From positions 264,719 to 304,112 of the forward strand of contig CAMPET010000024.1 in assembly GCA_946803715.1 (NCBI GenBank): a stretch of DNA of 39,394 bases. Reading direction: 5' to 3'. Positions 33,052 to 39,394 of the stretch are shown piece by piece (position 1 is the stretch's first letter; each line of letters starts with the position of its first letter). The notes under the pieces were generated by a model. That model was not told the DNA's origin. It saw nothing but the letters and a program-made list of their open reading frames with translations, and made no database searches. This stretch comes from Beroe ovata (taxonomy: Eukaryota > Ctenophora > Nuda > Beroida > Beroidae). The position numbers were made by a program, and so were the translations under genes.

Positions 33052-36000
33052 TCACTGGCTCCTATGGCAATGCGCCAGTTTCCAGACATCATTCGTTCGG
33101 TGTAGAACCCTTGTCTCTGACCACCGGTCAGTTGTCGTAACATTCGCACTGAGAGTGAGAGATAGCTAAAGCTTGTGTTAGGATAGAACATGCCCGGTTG
33201 CGCGTAGAGAATTAGAGAAATCAACGCACGAATCAAGAATTTAGGATACCTAATGACCATACAGTGATTTAGGGGAGTGATTTGAGGAGATGGCTTGCCG
33301 ATCAAGCTATGTGATTCCTCATATATTGAGCGTACTAAACATCAGAGCCTAATTCAGTGTTACAGAGTGAGAGCTGAGCTGTTGGCATAGTGAATAGACG
33401 TTTAACCCTAATTCTCAGAATTTTCCGCAGAATAGCGGAGGGGCAGATAGACTTTGTAGAGCAGCAAAGCACTGTGCTTATGGCTAATCGTCCACAAACC
33501 CAAAGGTTAGCAAATCAAGGTTCGCGAATTAGACAATGCCATCACTATGATCATTACCAACGTCTCCTCCAATTCCCAAATCACGCCAGGGTGGCAGGGT
33601 ACTACTAAATCATCACACAAACTGGGTCTACCTGTTAGTGGATTGTACAAGTCTTGTGTAGCTCACGACTGCAGCATCAGCTCCTAGCATTTGCACGTGT
33701 GGAGCAATCATCGTGCAGTTTACCTTCGGTCTGTCTCTTTCTGCGAGGGGGAAACGTGATAGACTCACGTGATAGGGAAACACGTGATAGAGACTTACGT
33801 GATAGAGATTGAGAAACACGTGATATGCGCTGGGATTGAGGAACGTTATCCCATGAGAATCATGATCACTGCAAGCTATTCTGGTAACACGTGTCACTGT
33901 CACAAAACATGTTTTAGGGACACATGGTACAAGACTGTTGCAGCACGTGCAGACACTCACTGGTATTTTCAAACATGTAACTATGGAACTGGGTTCCCTC
34001 CACCAGCTGGCCCTTTGTTTCCGGCTCGAAACTCGTCATTGTCGGTAAAACCATCTCCCTGGAGAGAGTGTCAGTTTAATTGATATGTTACGGTAAGTAC
34101 AATGAGGGAAGTACACAGTTATGGTAACCGGTAAGTACATCTCTCCTTTAATTGATACTGATCGACATACATTTGAGCCTTGAGGTGGTAATCTACCCAG
34201 TATACTCACTGATATGCGTCGAGGTCGCCAACAGAAATGTAGTAGAGGAGAGAATGTACTTTGGAGAGTACATCCTTCTTAGCCAGGACCACTGCTTCTG
34301 AATAGAGATGAGATCATAATACTTTCCAATTCCATATATAATGAGCAATTCACTCTTCACCAAGCTAAGAACATGGGAAATCCCACTTGAGAGACCCCAT
34401 GAGGGAATTCTCGTCTCCCATGACTATAATATGCAGCCCGAAACTTCGACACATGGGATTGAGGCTAATTGAGAATAGCTGTCTTACCATCTACGTCGTC
34501 AAACAGAGGGGGTTGACTGATTTGCACCACCTGAGAATAAAGAGGAATATTGTGGGAACTGAGATTCGCACACACACAGCTCACACGATGAATGGCGGTT
34601 ATAGCTTTATAGCAAGAGAGACACGGTGAGAGGTCCAGGAGTCGTAATTTCAATCGGGAATCAGGGAATGATTCACTGAATGTGATAGTGGTATCAGTTA
34701 TAAAATCTGCAGAGTGATCAGACTCAGGGCAATTATAATTATCTCGTTAAGGGGGCGGGGGGCAGGTCAAAGGAACAAGTGGTTATCGGGTTGGATGGGT
34801 CAGATTCGTAATCAGCAATTACACACGCCCTTGACCATTCACTGGCAGGGCTGCCAAGTGATTATAGCCACAGCAAAGTGATAAAGGACACCGCTTTCAA
34901 CACGACCCCCTGCTGTAATAAGCTCAGCACACATCAATCTGAATTAAGTGAATCGTGATTCACAAATAAGGTCTTATTCACGAGTGAAGTTTCCCTGTTC
35001 ATGATAAGAGTAAGAGGCACCCGCGTCCCGCATTATCTTGGCAAACACGCAAGCGTTGTACTTGAAGCACACACACGCACACGCATTGCTGAGCATGGCC
35101 ATGAGCCCACGCACTGGCGCGTTAGCACTCACGCATTGCAGCACACATGACACATACACACGTGTGTGCTGATATACCACCTTTGTCTGGGAATTGCCGA
35201 ACTGTTGTGAGAAAAAGTTCATGGCACTTCGAGTTGTGGCAACCACTGCCGGGGGCTGGTCCTCTTCCTAGAGGGGGAGTGGTGAGGGGGAGNTCTTCCT
35301 AGAGGGGGAGTAGAGAGGGGGAGTGGTGAGGGGGATCAGAACTCAGGAGTGGGAGTGGTGAGGGGAACGGAGAGGCGGGAAAGAGTGGGGGGACGTTTGA
35401 GGAGGGACAAAGAGAGGGCAAGAGAAAAGAGTGGTTTTAGGGAGTGTTGGGTAGGGGCAAGCAGTTTGTGAGGGAGTGGAAAGCGTGCAGAAATTAGAAA
35501 AACACCATGGACATTTGATGAAGGCAGACATTAACTATCGAGTGAGATCTAAGATGAACGCCCAGATTAAGCACACTGCGCGCACACACAAACACGCACA
35601 CACAAACACGCACACACCGACACACGGCCGCGGGTCTTTAGGAGGACTCTTGAGAGACCTGGCTACAAAGGAAACAATAAATGAGCACATATATAAGGAC
35701 GCGTGTGCAAGAGCATCTTTCTCAATTACCTAGCGTGGTAAATTTGATGGCAGGAAGACTAGCGCGTGTATGGGCTAATAACGTTCACATCGGACACACA
35801 CACTCTCACAGACACACACACACTATCACAAAATCCACAGAGACACACACAATCCACAGAGACACACACTCAGGCACAGAATCCACAAACACACACAGTC
35901 CACAGACACAAACACATACAGTCCACAGACACACACTCACAGAAGCACACTCACAGAGAGGTTTATGTTACTAACACCAGATGTAACAATAAAATCAGTA

Positions 36001-39000
36001 TAACATAAAACAGAAGGGAGGGAGAGGGTAAATCATACCTTTCTGTCGACAGATAGCTGTCTTACGGCGGACAACATACAGAGCTAGCCAATACGTAGAG
36101 CAAAGCTATAACTAATGCTCGTAAAGGATTGCTCGGTACAGTAAATATAGCGAGCACGCTGCTATGCTATATAAACCAACTCCATTATAAAACACGCCAC
36201 TGCACCACCACGAATTATACGAAACGAACGACTACGTGAGTGTGTGTTAGGTCATTCCCTCCCCTCCCTTCCTTTCTGTGTATACACAAAACTTATTGTA
36301 GAGTGTGTACAATACTGGTAATGGTATGATAATGATAGAGCGCGCGCGGCCGGGGTCACGCTGTGCACTAAGCTGCTGATAAATATAGGGGGAAACCCCC
36401 TCTTGTTGTGTGGAAGATAATCATACGACCTTTTATATATACCACGTGGTGTCGTGCGCCACGCGTGACTCGTGCGTGGCATGTCACGTTTATCTACTCG
36501 CACGTGATAAGGGACGCTTTATGATTTACTTATCTGTATCATAAATCGGTCGCTGTAGGAACAGGCTGTAAATATAGTGACTACTGCAGGGACATCGATT
36601 GAGACAAGAAATGGGCGATTTTTTTGAACAACGATGTACCCTCTAGCGCGACACGAACTGTAACCGAGGCGAGCATTTTCTGCAAGTGCAATAAAATAGC
36701 TCGCAATCTGTGTCTCTGTCAATAAATAAAAGTAAAACTTTGTTTTGCATCAATCCATTAATATGCCGAAATACATACGCGCAGATTTCACAACTAGTAC
36801 TCGATCAAGGCATTATGCCCTATCGGGCATAATGGGTACATTAACTGTACCCAGAGCTGTGACAGACTTCTCAAAATCGAATCTGAAATATTTTGGGGAA
36901 GCTTGTGTTCGCGCGTGGGTACTGGGTGCAGAGGGAACGCTTGTGCAGTACGACTTAGCAACTTGGGAAGAGTTACCTTCTATTGAGGGGTCTGCAGCGT
37001 ACGGCAAAGTCAGACTATTGAATGAGCGGCAAATGACTCGACTGTGCACCGACTATAATCTGCAGCCATTACACTAAACTAGTACAATAAACGACGAATA
37101 TAAAATAAAAGACGCCTACAATTTAATACGCCAAAAGAAAATCTATTGTAGTAACTGTAAGTACCATACTCATAGCAAGTACTAAATATAAATCTGTCAT
37201 CTTCTCCTACTATATTTTGTTCGCTTTTTCATATTTACAGCAGTTAGGATTCTTAAATTGGGCGTGGTAAATGTTCCTTATGAATGTGATATAAAATCTT
37301 CCTCAGCACACTTACTAATGATGTTATTTAATAGCGGTTAATAGCGGTTAGTAGTGGTAATTAAAGGTTTGAGGTGATAACGATACAATCATGAATGTCA
37401 ATTCAAAGAGAACTACGTTGCCCCACATCAGCTCGCCCTAGCAACTTTTCAGCGTTTCCTTTCGTGAAGGTCACCCATTAATATATTTAAAGTGACTTCA
37501 TACACTAGAAGTAGGAACTAGCAGAGTCGTAATCACCAATTAGAACAATTAGCTGGCGATGCTATTTTTAGAAACAAAGTTATACACCACATAGTACAAG
37601 CTTTGTACATGGCACAAGCTTTGTACATAGTTTCGGCCATCGCGAAAGCGCGGCGCGTGCCTATCTCCACTCTGCGCCCAGCTAAGAGCCACAGAGACCG
37701 TGTTGTGTTCTGTTGTGCTACCCAAGTGTGCGAATAAGGGACTCTAGAAAAAGAGTGGCACATGAACGGGGTACTCGTTACAACAATGACACTAGTAATA
37801 GTTCAGAATGAGGGCTGTGCAGTGTGCAACTGCACTGTGCAACTCATGCAAGTGCAGTGTGCAAGTGCAAATTGCACTCCGAAGACATCTAGGAATTCCT
37901 AAATGGAGTTGGGACACCTAACTTCCGTTTAGGAATTCCTAATGCCTTCCTTAGTCTTTCGTGAAGGAGGGGTGGATAGAGTCTCGTGTTCAATTTTGAT
38001 AGTGAGCATTGAAGAGAACGTTTATAACTTTTAACGTTAATAACTTAAGCAATCGCATCTGAACTGTTCACATATATTCAAAATGAATATGTATGACTGA
38101 CTTGAATTGTGGAATGGGGAGGACCATATAACAGATGGACATGACGAATGGATCATATTGAAATTGAATGAAGATATGCATTTATGCTGACGCACAATCC
38201 AGAAAAAGAATCCGAGAAGAAGAGCAAACGGGGAAATGGGGTGAGTCGAGGGGAGAGCAAAATGTGTGCTTGGGGAGGTCTATAGAAAAGCGAAATGGTA
38301 AGGTAAACCCATAGGTAAACCCATAGGTAAACCCACTGGTAAACCCACTGGTAAACCCAATGGAGATCGGTGCCATATAACCATGCACTTACCAATGCAG
38401 CGCGATGATCACATAATAGTAGGCCCCACATATCTACGACCTCAATTCTGGTCACAGAAAGCCGACAGTGAACCTATACCGTAACAAGCAGCCATGACAA
38501 AACTTATAGATGGCTAACAGACTATCGATGGCTAATAGATGGCTAACAGACTATGAACTAAACTATGAGCCATAAATTCTAAACGTGAGACATGGACCTT
38601 TCTACACCTGACAATGAGTTAGCTCTGTAAAGGTGAGTCAAGGCCTAACCAGCATCCATAACATCGATATAGAAATGCGAGACAAGGACTAACCTGCATC
38701 TTGACATTCATATCTTGGTCAGTCGGTACGTCTGTTACTGGCGGCTTGCTGTTGTTGGAGTTAGCACTCGACTGAGAACGAAACCCTGCAAGAAGATCGA
38801 TTGTGTTAAACAGACGTGTCACGGGTTAAGCAACTGAGAATAATTCTAAGACCATATCGCGCACATTACTTGGTCACACTGGTCATTATACATTACGAAT
38901 AGCTGTGACTCTTCTTCAAGATCAAAACGAATTTTGAATGTAGTTTCAAATGAGGAGAAAGGGTGAAATGGTGGAGTATATACATACTTTCGAACATTTC

Positions 39001-39369
39001 GAACATAGGTCGGTCAGAGAAGTACACAAAACACACATAGACACTGGAATAACAAGCAGCTTGCCATTATAGCTCTCCTAATTTAAGCAGCTCGGATCTC
39101 GTGGATCAATTATAAAACACAGCGCGTGACTAGTCACGCAGATGTCGCGTGATATGACGTCATAACGGTCAAGACAGTACCACAATAGATTAGCGCGGGT
39201 CGGGTGATCGTTTGGAGAGCTTGAATTCCAGGTCACGTGGTGTAGTAATGCATGTCATGTGCTGCGCGCGCACGTGCAATTATCGGTCACGTGACACAAT
39301 GATTACCGGGAAAACTATGAACATACCGGTAAAATTCTTGTTTGCGATGATCGCGGTGAGAACTGCCCC
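33052..39369 (-). CDS. CAMK2: CaMKII, C-terminal part: regulatory segment end, linker and association (hub) domain
   Basis: Seven minus-strand exons in order: 39369-39327, 38785-38694, 36060-36039, 34297-34210, 34058-33961, 33740-33632, 33148-33052, with phases agreeing throughout. The first reads GAVLTAIIANKNFT, matching GAILTTMLATRNFS after the calmodulin-binding helix of animal CaMKII. A Ser/Asn-rich linker follows (SQSSANSNNSKPPVTDV). The hub domain reads CRQKEAVVLAKKDVL, VGDLDAYQEM, TSFEPETKGQLVEGTQFHSY, MFENT, IAPHVQMLGADAAVVSYTRL, SETRVLHRTNDVWKLAHCHR, ending SQ and TGA. These align with NGDFEAYTK, LTAFEPEALGNLVEG, VHLVGDDAACIAYIRLTQ and [20 protein letters not shown]. The hub assembles the kinase holoenzyme in the cytosol. 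The kinase domain and autophosphorylation site lie beyond the right edge. Micro-exon 36060-36039 (22 nt) follows a weak AAG acceptor; a 45-nt alternative starts at 36083. Confidence 0.9.
33754..33829. repeat. Cluster of ACGTGATA motifs in a CaMKII intron
   Basis: ACGTGATA occurs five times in about 80 bp, mostly as CACGTGATAG or TACGTGATAG separated by GAGA or GGGAAA. It lies in the CaMKII intron 33741-33960 and could be a decayed tandem repeat or an E-box cluster. Confidence 0.8.
34298..36038. other. CaMKII intron with G-rich and CA-rich repeats
   Basis: A G-rich minisatellite of TAGAGGGGGAGT/GGTGAGGGGGAG units spans about 35262-35400 and contains an n at 35293, with TCTTCCTAGAGGGGGAGT on both sides. 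CACA-rich microsatellites lie at 35583-35630 and 35795-35955. No other gene recognised; open frames here are repeat-derived. Confidence 0.65.
36763..37077 (+). CDS. Unrecognised small ORF inside a CaMKII intron, opposite strand
   Basis: 104 codons from ATG 36763, opening MPKYIRADFTTSTRSRHYAL and ending LCTDYNLQPLH. AATAAA follows 9 nt after the stop (37086-37091). The composition looks protein-like (Trp, Tyr, Cys present, no low complexity) and the opposite-strand frame is less natural, but I recognise no family. Its early part contains two adjacent hairpins (36812-36852). It could be a retrocopy fragment, a small intron-nested gene, or a chance ORF. Confidence 0.35.
   Translation: MPKYIRADFTTSTRSRHYALSGIMGTLTVPRAVTDFSKSNLKYFGEACVRAWVLGAEGTLVQYDLATWEELPSIEGSAAYGKVRLLNERQMTRLCTDYNLQPLH
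38302..38361. repeat. 12-bp minisatellite, five units
   Basis: GGTAAACCC followed by ATA, ATA, ACT, ACT, AAT: five exact-length units. It lies in the CaMKII intron between 38694 and 36060. Each unit looks like a splice-donor word on the plus strand, but no plus-strand gene is evident. Confidence 0.95.
38786..39326. other. CaMKII intron with E-box palindromes
   Basis: 541-bp intron, no coding feature. It contains GGTCACGTGG near 39231, CGCGCGCACGTGC near 39266, and GGTCACGTGACAC at 39285-39297. Confidence 0.6.
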
Positions 39370-39394
39370 CTGAAATGATACATTGTTACAGTTG

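Larger units (their letters stand above)
36084..38693. other. CaMKII intron holding a small ORF and several short repeats
   Basis: A 2.6-kb intron on the minus strand. Apart from the ORF 36763-37077 (+) it holds a TAATAGCGGT tandem (about 37330-37350), two copies of ACAAGCTTTGTACAT (37598-37628), a GTGCAGTGTGCAA-rich patch with inverted words (37813-37880), two palindromes AGGAATTCCTAA 38 bp apart (about 37892 and 37931), and a 12-bp minisatellite. Confidence 0.6.

Noticed and set aside
33000-33305. 101-codon minus-strand ORF overlapping the last CaMKII exon
   Set aside because: The true frame here is the one reading SETRVLHRTNDVWKLAHCHR; this ORF is its out-of-frame shadow.
33390-33608. 72-codon plus-strand ORF
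   Set aside because: It lies in a CaMKII intron on the opposite strand, has no recognisable features and no supporting signals.
35183-35245. Minus-strand exon-like block reading VVATTRSAMNFFSQQFGNSQ between GGCAG and GTGGTA
   Set aside because: It enters in phase 1 and leaves in phase 0, which fits no position among the CaMKII exons; the hub joins perfectly without it.

Overview
This window is eukaryotic and almost certainly from an animal. Genes are broken by many short GT-AG introns whose phases join up, and every recognisable product belongs to an animal family. Candidates are a relaxin/GRL101-type receptor carrying SRCR and LDL-receptor class A modules, an IRAK1BP1/SIMPL-type protein, the centriole scaffold CEP152, a GAS2-type calponin-homology protein and the hub end of CaMKII. 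The proteins are well diverged from vertebrate ones. I infer an early-branching invertebrate, perhaps a sponge, but cannot fix the taxon from this window.

Layout. 1-1915 is non-coding upstream sequence. 1916-6264 (+) is a five-exon receptor: signal peptide, SRCR-like domain, about five LDLa modules and a rhodopsin-class 7TM domain. 6511-7508 is a GC-rich repeat element with inverted (TAGAA)n ends. 7099-9183 and 12878-14962 are near-identical 2085-bp copies of a segment carrying an IRAK1BP1-like gene. Single unknown bases sit at the outer edge of each duplicated end, which suggests an assembly or haplotype artefact. Between the copies lie three diverged copies of an unknown repeat and a 924-bp foldback element made of CAATGGACA-type words, flanked by a 6-bp direct repeat.

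15243-24170 (+) is CEP152, reconstructed as 21 phase-consistent exons (1013 codons); one exon is present twice in the assembly. Its introns carry several minisatellites and a six-unit array of about 150 bp. Two further phase-compatible exons (26917-27063 and 31068-31319) may be its C-terminus. If so, the single-exon CH-domain gene at 29197-30426 is nested in its last intron. Alternatively CEP152 ends by read-through at 24188, with AATAAA at 24369.

33052-39369 (-) is the C-terminal part of a CaMKII gene: the end of the regulatory segment, the linker and the whole association (hub) domain. It is spread over seven small exons that no single open reading frame reveals. The kinase domain lies beyond the right edge. 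CaMKII and CEP152/CH are convergent. A small unrecognised ORF (36763-37077, +) lies inside a CaMKII intron. The palindrome GTCACGTGAC recurs five times across the window.

The genes are not an operon or pathway. They are ordinary neighbours (membrane receptor, small cytosolic protein, centrosome scaffold, cytoskeletal protein, calcium signalling kinase).
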